64,000 nt of DNA from JBCDCY01 sp039180875. GTDB taxonomy: Bacteria > Pseudomonadota > Alphaproteobacteria > Rhodobacterales > Rhodobacteraceae. The position numbers were made by a program, and so were the translations under genes. The notes beneath the pieces were generated by a model. The model ran no database searches. It was not told where the DNA came from and saw nothing but the letters and a program-made list of their open reading frames with translations. The stretch spans positions 62,001 to 126,000 of the forward strand of contig JBCDCY010000006.1 in the NCBI GenBank assembly GCA_039180875.1. The letters are read 5' to 3'. Numbering within the stretch: position 1 is the first letter of the stretch; each line of letters starts with the position of its first letter. Below are positions 1 to 7,621 of the stretch, piece after piece.

Positions 1-379
1 CTGTCGTCTCGGAGAGGAAGGCGCTGTCGGGCGAGCCGCCGGAGAGCGCGACGTAGGAGACGCCGGTGACGCCCTGCAGTTCCAGCGTCGCCACGGTGTC
101 GGTCTTGACCGGCGTCTCCTCCGTCACCTCGATCCGCACGCGCACCAGGCTCGGGTTCTCCGTGTCGATGCCGAGGGAGACGACGCTGCCCACGGGCAGG
201 CCGTTGTACCGCACGTCCCCCGCCTCGCCGAGGCCGGAGACCCCGGTGAAGAGCACGTCGTAGTAGGCAAAGCGCCGATCCGCCTCGAACTGCGCGAGCC
301 AGAGGAAGAAGCCGAGCCCGCCCAGGATGACCAGCACAGTGAAGAGCCCGACGATGGCGTAGTTTGCGCGTGTCTCCAT
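1..379 (-). CDS. mlaD: MCE/MlaD family lipid-transport protein (3' end outside window)
   Basis: Membrane-anchored, periplasm-facing substrate-binding subunit of the Mla phospholipid transport system. Only the N-terminal 126 residues are present and the gene runs off the left edge. Translation shows one N-terminal transmembrane helix (about residues 7-27) followed by the start of an MCE domain: VLFTGVSGLGEAGDVRYNG, then a glycine-valine-rich strand region. It is the last gene of mlaE-mlaF-mlaD, 39 bp after mlaF, and matches the usual MlaD order and topology. The start is the ATG at 377-379 on the reverse strand. The identification is firm for the MCE family; the choice of mlaD over another MCE protein rests on its neighbours. 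Confidence 0.88.
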   Translation of the reverse strand, partial: METRANYAIVGLFTVLVILGGLGFFLWLAQFEADRRFAYYDVLFTGVSGLGEAGDVRYNGLPVGSVVSLGIDTENPSLVRVRIEVTEETPVKTDTVATLELQGVTGVSYVALSGGSPDSAFLSETT

Positions 380-418
380 CCTGCTCCGCCTATGCAGCGC
401 GTCCCCAGACGCCGGGGG

Positions 419-1198
419 TCAGCCCCCGTCGGCGTCGACGGCGGCCCGCGCCCTCGGCCCGTGGAAATACTCGTGAACCCAGGGATGGTCCACGCGCATC
501 ATGTCCTGCATCGATCCGGTCACCAGCACCTTCTTCTCCGCCAGGACGGCGATACGGTCGCAGATCGCATGTAGGCTGTCGAGGTCGTGCGTCACCATAA
601 AGACCGTGAGGCCGAGCGATCGTTGCAATTGTCCGATAAGCTCGTCATAGGCCGCCGCGCCGATCGGGTCGAGCCCCGCGGTCGGCTCGTCGAGAAAGAC
701 GATCTCGGGATCGAGGGCCAGGGCCCGGGCAAGTCCCGCGCGCTTGCGCATGCCTCCCGACAGCTCTGAGGGGAACTTACCGCAGGCATCGGACGGCAGG
801 CCGACCATGGAGATCTTGAGGTTGCCGAGGGCGCGGCGCGTCTCGGTGCTCAGGCTCAGATGCTCCCGCATCGGCGCCTCGACATTCTGCAAGACGGTGA
901 GCGAGGAAAAGAGCGCGCCGTCCTGGAACAGCACACCCCAGCGCTGTTCGACCTGGCGCCGCTCGGCCTCCGCCGCGTTCAGCACATCGACGCCGAGGAC
1001 CCGGATCGACCCCGCCTTCGGCCGGTTCAGACCGACGATGGTGCGCAAGAGCACCGATTTGCCGGTGCCGGAGCCGCCGACGATGCCTAGCACCTCGCCC
1101 CGGCGCACGTCCAGGTCGAGGCCATCGTGCACCACCGTGGGGCCGAAGACGTTGCGCAGGCCGCGCACCTCGATCACCACCTCATCCCCGGCGCTCAT
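419..1198 (-). CDS. mlaF: Mla lipid-transport ABC ATPase MlaF
   Basis: Cytoplasmic ATPase that powers the MlaFEDB-type phospholipid transporter at the inner membrane. The 259-residue protein has Walker A GGSGTGKS at about residues 41-48, the ABC signature LSGGMRKRAGLARA from about 146 and Walker B IVFLDEPTAGLDP from about 166. Length is normal for MlaF. The ATG start at 1196-1198 overlaps the mlaE stop in an ATGA arrangement, so translation is probably coupled. An in-frame extension upstream exists but lies inside mlaE and has no family similarity, so the shorter start is used. Confidence 0.95.
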   Translation of the reverse strand: MSAGDEVVIEVRGLRNVFGPTVVHDGLDLDVRRGEVLGIVGGSGTGKSVLLRTIVGLNRPKAGSIRVLGVDVLNAAEAERRQVEQRWGVLFQDGALFSSLTVLQNVEAPMREHLSLSTETRRALGNLKISMVGLPSDACGKFPSELSGGMRKRAGLARALALDPEIVFLDEPTAGLDPIGAAAYDELIGQLQRSLGLTVFMVTHDLDSLHAICDRIAVLAEKKVLVTGSMQDMMRVDHPWVHEYFHGPRARAAVDADGG

Positions 1199-2325
1199 AC
1201 CCCGATCTCGGCGAAAAAGATGGAGAAGATCGCGTCCGTCACCAGCACCAGGAAGATCGACAAGACGACGGAGGCGGTGGTGCGTTGGCCCACGCTGTCG
1301 GCGCTGCCGGCCACCTGAAAACCCTGAAAACAGCCGACCACGCCGATGATGATGGCGAAGAACGGCGCCTTGATCATGCCGACGCCGAAATGCCAAAGGT
1401 CGGTCCCCTCGCGCAATCGGGTGAGGAACATGCCGGGGGAGACGCCGAGCTCGATCCAGCTCATCATCGCGCCGCCGAACAGCCCGACGATATTGGCGAT
1501 GAAGCCGAGCACGGGCAGCATGATCATGAGCGCGATGACTCGGGGCAGCACCAGGACCTCGGCCGGGTCGAGGCCGAGGGTGCGCATGGCGTCGATCTCC
1601 TCCCGGATCTTCATCGAGCCAATGGCCGCGGTGAAGGCGGAGCCGGAGCGGCCAGCAACAATGATGGCGGTGAGCAGGATGCCGAGCTCGCGCAGGATGG
1701 AGATGGCGATCAGGTCGACGACGAAGACCTCCGCCCCGAACTGGCGCAGCTGAGTGGCGCCCTGGAAGGCGAGGACGATGCCGATCAGGAACGCCATCAG
1801 GGCGACGATGGGCACGGCGTTCAGCCCGACCGCCTGCATGTGGAAAAAGAGCGAGGTGGCCCGCAACCGCCAGGGCCGCACGACCGTTTGCAGTAGGCGC
1901 ACCATGACGATGCCGAGGAAGCTCAGGATCGCCCGGCCGGTGTCGAAGCCGGCGATCGTGCGCGCGCCCACGTTGGCGAGCCAGACGGTCAGGCCATGGG
2001 GCGGTTCCCCGGTCTCGGGCTTCTCCACCAGATTGCGAGCGACCGCGTCGATCAAGGCCTGCCGATCCGGGCCGGCGCCGGTGAATTCGACGTCCGCCCC
2101 TTCGGCCTGGAGGCGGCGCTCGAGGTTGACCAGGGCCCAGGCGCCGGCGGTGTCCAACGCCTCGACCGCACCGAGATCCACCCGGATCGGGCCGGGGCCA
2201 CGGACCTCGGCCAGGGCCCTTTCCAGCGCGCCGAGACCGGCGATCACCACCTGGCCGGCCAGCCGCACCTGGTGCCCGCCGGCTCTGCCTTCCCCAACCT
2301 CGACCTCAACCGTCGGCGCCGTCAT
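1195..2325 (-). CDS. mlaE: Mla permease MlaE with N-terminal STAS domain
   Basis: Inner-membrane permease of the Mla phospholipid transporter. The 376-residue protein is a fusion. Residues 1 to about 110 look like a STAS domain (the role MlaB plays as a separate protein in Escherichia coli). From about 135 onward it is a MlaE permease with several hydrophobic segments and the conserved stretch GRSGSAFTAAIGSMKIREE near residue 245. The STAS-MlaE fusion is a known alternative form and explains why no mlaB follows. First gene of the operon; its stop overlaps the mlaF start by 4 bp. Confidence 0.94.
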   Translation of the reverse strand: MTAPTVEVEVGEGRAGGHQVRLAGQVVIAGLGALERALAEVRGPGPIRVDLGAVEALDTAGAWALVNLERRLQAEGADVEFTGAGPDRQALIDAVARNLVEKPETGEPPHGLTVWLANVGARTIAGFDTGRAILSFLGIVMVRLLQTVVRPWRLRATSLFFHMQAVGLNAVPIVALMAFLIGIVLAFQGATQLRQFGAEVFVVDLIAISILRELGILLTAIIVAGRSGSAFTAAIGSMKIREEIDAMRTLGLDPAEVLVLPRVIALMIMLPVLGFIANIVGLFGGAMMSWIELGVSPGMFLTRLREGTDLWHFGVGMIKAPFFAIIIGVVGCFQGFQVAGSADSVGQRTTASVVLSIFLVLVTDAIFSIFFAEIGV

Positions 2326-2386
2326 GCCGCTGCCTTCGCCCGCTTCGGCTTGAGCATCGCAACCTTGTGGCGAGGCCGCAAGGCGC

Positions 2387-2797
2387 TCAGCCGGGTCCGA
2401 GGCCCAGCGCGCGGGTCACCCAGACCGAGGCGACCGCCGTCGCCGATGTCAGCACCACGCCCCAAGGCACGTCGATCACGACGAGCGTCCAGGTCCAGTC
2501 CTTGAGCGTCGCCATGTTAGTCATCTCGTAGGTGCCATAGGCCAGCAGACCGAGCAGCGCCCCGTTCAGCGCCGCGGCCCCGAGCCCGCCGTCGCGGAGG
2601 GCCGGCAGCGCCGCGAAGTAGACCACCCCGGCGACGTAGAAGAGGTAGAAGCCCACGGCGACGCCCAGCCGGGGCGGATCGGCCAGCATCTCGCCCACCT
2701 CCCGCTCGAAGATCGGATAGGTGACGTTCTGCAGCCAGAGAATGTCGAGCACCAGAAAGGCAATGAGCGCCGAGACATAGAGCGCTACGATGGTCAT
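2387..2797 (-). CDS. DUF2177 family small membrane protein
   Basis: 136-residue protein with four predicted membrane segments (roughly residues 3-22, 45-67, 78-97 and 110-130). The N-terminal pattern LVLDILWLQNVTYPIFE fits the DUF2177 family. Function is unknown. The ATG at 2795-2797 has a strong ribosome site GGGGGGAG just upstream, whereas the longer in-frame reading into the neighbour is arginine- and proline-rich and looks like antisense of the hydrolase. It lies 61 bp upstream of mlaE on the same strand and could be co-transcribed with it. Confidence 0.8.
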   Translation of the reverse strand: MTIVALYVSALIAFLVLDILWLQNVTYPIFEREVGEMLADPPRLGVAVGFYLFYVAGVVYFAALPALRDGGLGAAALNGALLGLLAYGTYEMTNMATLKDWTWTLVVIDVPWGVVLTSATAVASVWVTRALGLGPG

Positions 2798-2889
2798 GGG
2801 CTCCCCCCTAAGCACCTGTGGCGTTTGGGCGGAGCTAGGGCGGGGCTGCGCCCTGTCGAGGTGCGCGCGGCGTTTAAGGAGTGCGAGGC

Positions 2890-3705
2890 GTGATCGAAGA
2901 CTGGGACGATGCCTATGCCAACGGCGCCCATATCGCCGATGCCGGGACCTATCCGCCGAGGTGGGCGGCGGCGGCCGCGGCCTTTCGCGCCGGGCTCGGC
3001 GATCGGGCGGAACTCGACCAGCCTTACGGACCCGGACCGCGCCATCGCTTCGACCTGTTCCATCCAGATGGCGCGACGCGGGGTGTCTTGATCTTCGTCC
3101 ACGGCGGCTATTGGCGGGCCTTCGACAAGGGCAGCTGGTCCCATCTCGCCGCCGGCCCGTTGGCCCGGGGCTACGCCGTGGCAATGCCCTCCTACACCCT
3201 CTGTCCTGAGGTGCGCATCGGCGAGATCACGGGAGAGATCGCGGCCGCCTTCGAGACCATCGCTGCTCGGGTCGCAGGGCCGATCGCCCTCGCCGGACAC
3301 TCGGCAGGCGGCCATCTGGTCTGCCGTATGGCCTCGACCGACATCGCCCTGCCGGGGGAGCTTTGGGCGCGGGTCCGCAGCGCCACCTCGATCAGCGGCG
3401 TGCATGACCTGCGCCCGCTCCTCCGCACCGCAATGAGCGACGACCTGCGCCTCGATGCGGAGGAGGCGGCGGCAGAGAGCCCAGCGCTCGCCACCCCGCG
3501 CGACAGTCTGCGGCTCCACGCCTGGGTAGGGGCGGAGGAGCGGCCGGAGTTCCGCCGCCAGTCCGCCTTGATCGCCAACATCTGGTCCGGCTTCCCGGTC
3601 GAGACGGCCCTGACCGAGACCCCCGATCGGCACCATTTCGACGTCATCGACGATCTGGCAGAGGCCGGCAGCTTGCTGGTAAAGGCGATACTGGCCGAGG
3701 CTTAG
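2890..3705 (+). CDS. alpha/beta hydrolase, arylformamidase-like
   Basis: 271-residue cytoplasmic alpha/beta hydrolase. The oxyanion-hole motif HGGYW is at about 71-75, the nucleophile elbow GHSAGG at about 136-141 (Ser 138), and a C-terminal histidine in DRHHFD near 249 completes a likely triad. HGGYW plus this spacing is characteristic of the kynurenine formamidase (arylformamidase) branch of the esterase/lipase family, but the substrate cannot be fixed from sequence and no other tryptophan-degradation gene is nearby. The chosen GTG start at 2890 sits 9 nt after AAGGA (2876-2880). A GTG at 2881 is in frame but abuts that site, so it is less likely. Confidence 0.82.
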   Translation: MIEDWDDAYANGAHIADAGTYPPRWAAAAAAFRAGLGDRAELDQPYGPGPRHRFDLFHPDGATRGVLIFVHGGYWRAFDKGSWSHLAAGPLARGYAVAMPSYTLCPEVRIGEITGEIAAAFETIAARVAGPIALAGHSAGGHLVCRMASTDIALPGELWARVRSATSISGVHDLRPLLRTAMSDDLRLDAEEAAAESPALATPRDSLRLHAWVGAEERPEFRRQSALIANIWSGFPVETALTETPDRHHFDVIDDLAEAGSLLVKAILAEA

Positions 3706-3740
3706 GGCACACCCTGCCAACGTCGCGCCGACGGAGACTC

Positions 3741-3808
3741 ATGCCTCCGGCGGGGATATTTCAGCCAGCAAGAAAGCCCCGTGAGCTTCGCAGTGGTTCA
3801 AATATCCA
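3741..3808. repeat. intergenic hairpin repeat, copy 1
   Basis: 68-bp element between two convergent genes (hydrolase and purQ). It opens with ATGCCTCCGGCGGGGATATT. Perfect 8-bp arms GGATATTT (3754-3761) and AAATATCC (3800-3807) enclose an inner AAGC/GCTT stem. It is gap-free alignable over its whole length with the element at 60714-60781 (59 of 68 bases identical by my count). Probably a bidirectional terminator or RNA-stabilising hairpin. Confidence 0.82.
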
Positions 3809-3856
3809 TCGGCGCACCGTCTGGCCATTGTCCTGCGCCAGCCGCTCGAGCTGCCC

Positions 3857-4549
3857 TCAGACCTCCGCCCCCACGCCCAGGAAGGCTGAGAGCAGGCGCG
3901 CCCCGTCGCGCCCGCCATGGGCCGGGTCCACCTGCCGCTCCGGATGGGGCATGAGGCCGAGGATCCGGTGTCCGGGCGCGGTGATCCCGGCGATGTTGTC
4001 GATAGAGCCGTTGGGGTTGCCTCGGCCCGTCACCGCGCCGTCGGAATCGGCATAGCGGAGGGCGATGCGCCCTTCGTCCTGCAGGGCACGCAGCAGATCG
4101 GGGTCGGCGAGGTAGTTGCCGTCATGGTGAGCGATCGGCAGCACGATCCGGTCGTCCGGGAAGGCGCCGGCGAAAACCCCGCCGGCCGGGGCGACCAATG
4201 GCTGCGGTCGGCAGACGAAGCGCAGGCCGGCATTGCGCATTAACGCGCCCGGCAACAGCCCCATCTCGATCAGCACCTGAAAGCCGTTGCAGACGCCCAG
4301 CACCCGCCCGCCACGGCCAGCGTAGGTGAGGATCGCCTGCATGATCGGCGCCCGGGCCGCGATCGCCCCGCAGCGCAGATAGTCGCCGAAGGAGAAGCCG
4401 CCGGGCAGGGCCACCAGGTCGATCCCGACGGGCAACGCCGTCTCTTTGTGCCAGAGGCGGAGGGCAGGGCGCCCGGTCACGCCTTCCAGCGCCACCAAGA
4501 GATCGCGGTCGCAGTTGGAGCCGGGAAAGACGACGACCGCCGTCTTCAT
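3857..4549 (-). CDS. purQ: phosphoribosylformylglycinamidine synthase subunit PurQ
   Basis: Glutamine amidotransferase subunit of FGAM synthase, step four of de novo purine synthesis; it supplies ammonia to PurL together with PurS. The 230-residue class I amidotransferase has the nucleophile in GVCNGFQ (Cys 87) and the His/Glu pair in MPHPERQ (about 202 and 204), plus the N-terminal FPGSNCDRD typical of PurQ. Length is normal. It follows purS by 13 bp in the purC operon. purL is not in this window. Confidence 0.97.
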   Translation of the reverse strand: MKTAVVVFPGSNCDRDLLVALEGVTGRPALRLWHKETALPVGIDLVALPGGFSFGDYLRCGAIAARAPIMQAILTYAGRGGRVLGVCNGFQVLIEMGLLPGALMRNAGLRFVCRPQPLVAPAGGVFAGAFPDDRIVLPIAHHDGNYLADPDLLRALQDEGRIALRYADSDGAVTGRGNPNGSIDNIAGITAPGHRILGLMPHPERQVDPAHGGRDGARLLSAFLGVGAEV

Positions 4550-4562
4550 CGCTGGGGCCCGG

Positions 4563-4802
4563 TCACAGGATCTCCACCGCGAAGCTTTCGATCACCGTGT
4601 TGGCGAGCAGCTTCTCGCACATCTCGCGGGCGGCCGCTTCGGCGCGATCCGGGTCGGTCTCGGCCAGCGTCAGGTCGATGACCTTGCCCTGGCGCACGTC
4701 CTCCACCCCCTCGAACCCAAGGCTGGCGAGCGCATGGCGGATCGCGGCGCCCTGGGGGTCGAGCACACCGTCCTTCAAGGTGATGTGGACCCGGGCAATC
4801 AT
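4563..4802 (-). CDS. purS: phosphoribosylformylglycinamidine synthase subunit PurS
   Basis: 79-residue structural subunit that bridges PurQ and PurL in the three-part FGAM synthase found in most bacteria other than gammaproteobacteria. The sequence shows the diagnostic VLDPQGAAIRHALASLGF followed by VRQGKVIDL, as in PurS proteins. Its start overlaps the stop of the upstream DUF3592 gene by 4 bp (ATGA), so the two are probably translated together, and purQ follows 13 bp later. Confidence 0.96.
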   Translation of the reverse strand: MIARVHITLKDGVLDPQGAAIRHALASLGFEGVEDVRQGKVIDLTLAETDPDRAEAAAREMCEKLLANTVIESFAVEIL

Positions 4803-5296
4803 CGGAGCGTCTCGATCGGGCCGTCGGCATAGTCCGGGCGACGCTTCCTAGTGCCGTAGCCCATGACCAGAAGCGCCAGCAGCCCACCGCCGAGGAGTAT
4901 CGCCGGCAGACCCCAGAGCGACATTGGACCGTCGACTCGCAGCTCGTCCGGCGCCGCCGGATCGTAGAGCACGTCGAGCCGGGTGCCGATCGGATAGTCG
5001 TAGTTGCTGGAGCTCATATGGGTTGTGGCCTCCCGCTCCCGCCCGCTTCGATCGGTGAAGCGGATCGTCGGGCGATAGGTGGTGGTGGTCCGCCGAAAGC
5101 TCTCGCCATTCGAGGTCTGGCGCCGGGTCGCCTCCTCCAACGCGATCACTTCGCCCTGCACCCTGACGGCGGTCTGGCTGAAGCGATAGGCGTCGAGGAG
5201 CAGATAGCCGCCCGCCACCAGGAAGCCGAGCGGGATGAGAAAAAGCAGCACACGAACGAAGGGGCCGTTTCGCCGCCCGATCATGCGCGCCCGCAC
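4799..5296 (-). CDS. DUF3592 membrane protein inserted in the pur operon
   Basis: About 165 residues, with two membrane helices (about residues 15-35 and 128-148) flanking a hydrophilic domain rich in threonine and arginine, containing FRRTTTTYRPTIRF and YPIGTRLDVLYDP. This is the DUF3592 layout (periplasmic beta-rich domain between two helices). Function unknown. It lies between purC (9 bp gap) and purS (4 bp overlap), so it is expressed with purine genes although nothing ties it to purine chemistry. The GTG at 5294-5296 and the ATG at 5282-5284 are both possible starts. Confidence 0.8.
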   Translation of the reverse strand: MRARMIGRRNGPFVRVLLFLIPLGFLVAGGYLLLDAYRFSQTAVRVQGEVIALEEATRRQTSNGESFRRTTTTYRPTIRFTDRSGREREATTHMSSSNYDYPIGTRLDVLYDPAAPDELRVDGPMSLWGLPAILLGGGLLALLVMGYGTRKRRPDYADGPIETLR

Positions 5297-5305
5297 CCGG
5301 CGCCC

Positions 5306-6067
5306 CTAGTGCACCAGCTTCGGCCCGGTGGCGCGGCCGTTGTTCTTGGGCAGCACGCCGAGCCGCGTCGCCACCTCGGAATAAACATCGGTGAGGTTGC
5401 CAAGATCGCGGCGAAAGACGTCCTTGTCGAGCTTGTCGCCGGTCTTGATGTCCCAGAGGCGGCAGCTATCCGGGCTGATCTCGTCGGCCACGATCAGGCG
5501 CTGGAAATCGCCCTCATAGACCCGGCCGATCTCGATCTTGAAGTCGATCAGGCGGATGCCCACCCCCAGCATCATGCCGGAAAGGAAGTCGTTCACCCGC
5601 AGGGCCAGGGCGATCATGTCGTCGATATCCTGCTGGCCGGCCCAGTTGAGGGCGACGATGTGCTCCTCGGTCACCAGGGGATCGCCGAGCTTGTCGTCTT
5701 TGAGGTAGAACTCGATGATCGGGCGCGGCAGCGACGTGCCCTCCTCGATACCGAGGCGCTTGGAGAAGCTGCCGGCGGCGACATTGCGCACGACCACTTC
5801 GAGCGGAATAATTTCAACTGCGCGAACCAGTTGTTCGCGCATGTTCAGACGACGGATGAAGTGGGTCGGCACGCCGATGCCGTTCAGCCCGACCATGAAA
5901 TGCTCAGACATCCGGTTGTTGAGCACGCCCTTGCCCTCGAACACCGCATGCTTCTCGGCGTTGTTGGCCGTGGCATCGTCCTTGAAGTACTGGATCAGGG
6001 TCCCCGGCTCCGGCCCTTCGTAGAGGATCTTGGCCTTGCCCTCGTAGACCAGACGGCGGCGCGCCAT
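5306..6067 (-). CDS. purC: SAICAR synthase PurC
   Basis: Phosphoribosylaminoimidazole-succinocarboxamide synthase: joins aspartate to CAIR with ATP in de novo purine synthesis. The 253-residue protein starts MARRRLVYEGKAKILYEG and contains EVVVRNVAAGSFSKRLG and DFKIEIGR, all typical of bacterial PurC. The ATG at 6065-6067 is chosen; the reading frame extends further up but crosses the promoter at 6120-6148. First gene of purC-DUF3592-purS-purQ. Confidence 0.97.
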   Translation of the reverse strand: MARRRLVYEGKAKILYEGPEPGTLIQYFKDDATANNAEKHAVFEGKGVLNNRMSEHFMVGLNGIGVPTHFIRRLNMREQLVRAVEIIPLEVVVRNVAAGSFSKRLGIEEGTSLPRPIIEFYLKDDKLGDPLVTEEHIVALNWAGQQDIDDMIALALRVNDFLSGMMLGVGIRLIDFKIEIGRVYEGDFQRLIVADEISPDSCRLWDIKTGDKLDKDVFRRDLGNLTDVYSEVATRLGVLPKNNGRATGPKLVH

Positions 6068-6119
6068 ACGTTTCTCCAGACATGAGCGATGCGGACCGGC
6101 CCCATCCACCGGACGCTGC

Positions 6120-6148
6120 TCTATAGGGGTATTGCCCAAACGGGGCAA
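6120..6148 (-). promoter_or_regulatory. predicted purC promoter
   Basis: On the reverse strand TTGCCC (6143-6148) and TATAGA (6120-6125) are separated by exactly 17 bp, a good housekeeping-type promoter about 50 bp upstream of the purC ATG. The -35 box lies inside the inverted repeat 6132-6148. Prediction from sequence only. Confidence 0.55.
6132..6148. promoter_or_regulatory. perfect inverted repeat in the purC promoter, possible operator
   Basis: TTGCCC-AAACG-GGGCAA, perfect 6-bp arms with a 5-bp spacer. It covers the -35 box and part of the spacer of the predicted purC promoter and lies between purC and the divergent DUF1476 gene, so it is placed where a repressor could control both. No known regulator is assigned. 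Confidence 0.45.
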
Positions 6149-6229
6149 GTTTCGCCGTAGGAACCCTATACAGGCTCCGGTGCCGACCGTAGATAGAGGC
6201 CAACGACGCACGAACGCAAGGAGACCGGC

Positions 6230-6547
6230 ATGACGACGTTTGACGAGCGCGAAGCCGCCTTCGAGAAGAAATTCGCCCACGATGCCGAGATGCAGTTCCG
6301 GGCGGAGGCGCGGCGCAACAAGCTGCTGGGCCTCTGGGCGGCCGAGCTTCTCGGCAAATCGGCGGAAGAGGCCGACGGCTACGCCAAGGAGGTCATCAAG
6401 TCCGATTTTGAAGAGGCGGGGGACGAGGATGTCTACCGCAAGGTGTCCGGCGATCTCGGCGATCTGGTGAGCGAGACCGATCTGCGCACCAAGATGGCGG
6501 AGCTGATGGTCGTGGCCAAGCAGCAGATCCTCTCGGAAACCAGCTGA
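6230..6547 (+). CDS. DUF1476 protein (alphaproteobacterial F1-ATPase zeta inhibitor)
   Basis: 105-residue, mostly helical soluble protein beginning MTTFDEREAAFEKKFAHDAE, the signature of the DUF1476 family. Family members studied in Paracoccus and relatives are the zeta subunit, which binds the F1 part of ATP synthase and blocks ATP hydrolysis. The inhibitory N-terminal region is intact here. Transcribed divergently from purC, with 162 bp between starts; this pairing with pur genes is common in Rhodobacterales. A clear ribosome site AAGGAGA precedes the ATG. Confidence 0.93.
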   Translation: MTTFDEREAAFEKKFAHDAEMQFRAEARRNKLLGLWAAELLGKSAEEADGYAKEVIKSDFEEAGDEDVYRKVSGDLGDLVSETDLRTKMAELMVVAKQQILSETS

Positions 6548-6572
6548 GCCGGCGGGGCGGATAGGGCAGGCC

Positions 6573-7613
6573 GTGGCCCGCCGTCTCTACATCCATTGCG
6601 GGCTGCACAAGACGGGCTCGACCGCGCTGCAGCACCAGATGTCACGCCTGGCCGACAGGCTAGCTGAGCGGGGCGTGCTGCTGCCGCTCACCTCGGGCCG
6701 GCACGGCCGGCGGGGGGTGCATCACGGGCTGGCGCATCACGTGGCAAGCGCCCGGCGTTTCGCGGCGCGAGAGCAGAGCTACCGGGCGCTGGCCGCTGAG
6801 ATTGCGGCGTTCGAGGGGGAGGCGGCCTATCTCTCTAGCGAGGACTTCGAAGCGATCCTGGGCGAGGCCCCGGCGCTCGAACGGCTGAAGCAGCTGGCAG
6901 AGGCGACCGGGGCGGCGCTCGTCCTGGTGCTCTATCTCAGAAGCCAGATCGAATATGCCGAGTCGCTCTATCTGCAGTCGCTCCGCATGGGCTATCCGGA
7001 CCCCGCCGACGCGGCGCTGGCGGCGGTGCTCGACACAGGCACGCTGCGCTGGCGGCGCTGGTGCTACCATTTCGACTACCAAGCCGTGGTGGCGGGGCTC
7101 GAGGCGCAGGGTTTCGAGGTGCGGGTGCGGAGCTACCACCGGCTGGTCGGCGGCTCCACCGCCTCCGACATGCTGGACCTTCTGGGTCAGGGCGATCTGG
7201 CGGAGGATACGGCGGCCGCGGTGCGGCGCAATCCGACCAGGCGCGCCGGCAACATCGCCCAGTTCGCGCGGAACGCCTTGGGGGAGGAGGCGCCGCCGGC
7301 CGAGCATCTGGCCGCGATCGACGCGCTACTGGGCGATCTGCGGGTGCGCCTCGGCCCTGAGCTTCGCGCGGCGTTCGCCGCCCGCTTCGACCCAGGCAAC
7401 GCGCTCCTCGATCAGCGTTTCCCCGGCCTGGCGCTGGCCGAAACCCTCTCAAGCCACGCAGCCGAGGTGCCGGAGGGGCCGCGGCTCGAGCATGTGTTCT
7501 CCAAGGCCACGCTGGAACAGGTCCAGGGCGCCGGGGCCCCGACCGAAAGCCACTTGGCGCAGCTGACGGCGATGTGGCGCGGCGCCGATCTGACCGAGGC
7601 CGGGTCCGCGTAG
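6573..7613 (+). CDS. sulfotransferase-like protein
   Basis: 346-residue protein whose N-terminus YIHCGLHKTGSTALQ matches the PAPS-binding loop (HKTGSTxLQ) of bacterial sulfotransferase-family proteins. A second likely nucleotide contact is in LYLRSQIEYAESLYLQS near residue 127. Such proteins typically sulfate surface sugars or small molecules; the acceptor is unknown. It begins at a GTG 25 bp after the DUF1476 gene with AGGGCAGG upstream, and lies next to a glycosyltransferase and a methyltransferase on the other strand, which suggests a shared role in surface-glycan decoration. Confidence 0.75.
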   Translation: MARRLYIHCGLHKTGSTALQHQMSRLADRLAERGVLLPLTSGRHGRRGVHHGLAHHVASARRFAAREQSYRALAAEIAAFEGEAAYLSSEDFEAILGEAPALERLKQLAEATGAALVLVLYLRSQIEYAESLYLQSLRMGYPDPADAALAAVLDTGTLRWRRWCYHFDYQAVVAGLEAQGFEVRVRSYHRLVGGSTASDMLDLLGQGDLAEDTAAAVRRNPTRRAGNIAQFARNALGEEAPPAEHLAAIDALLGDLRVRLGPELRAAFAARFDPGNALLDQRFPGLALAETLSSHAAEVPEGPRLEHVFSKATLEQVQGAGAPTESHLAQLTAMWRGADLTEAGSA

Positions 7614-7621
7614 CCGCGGAC

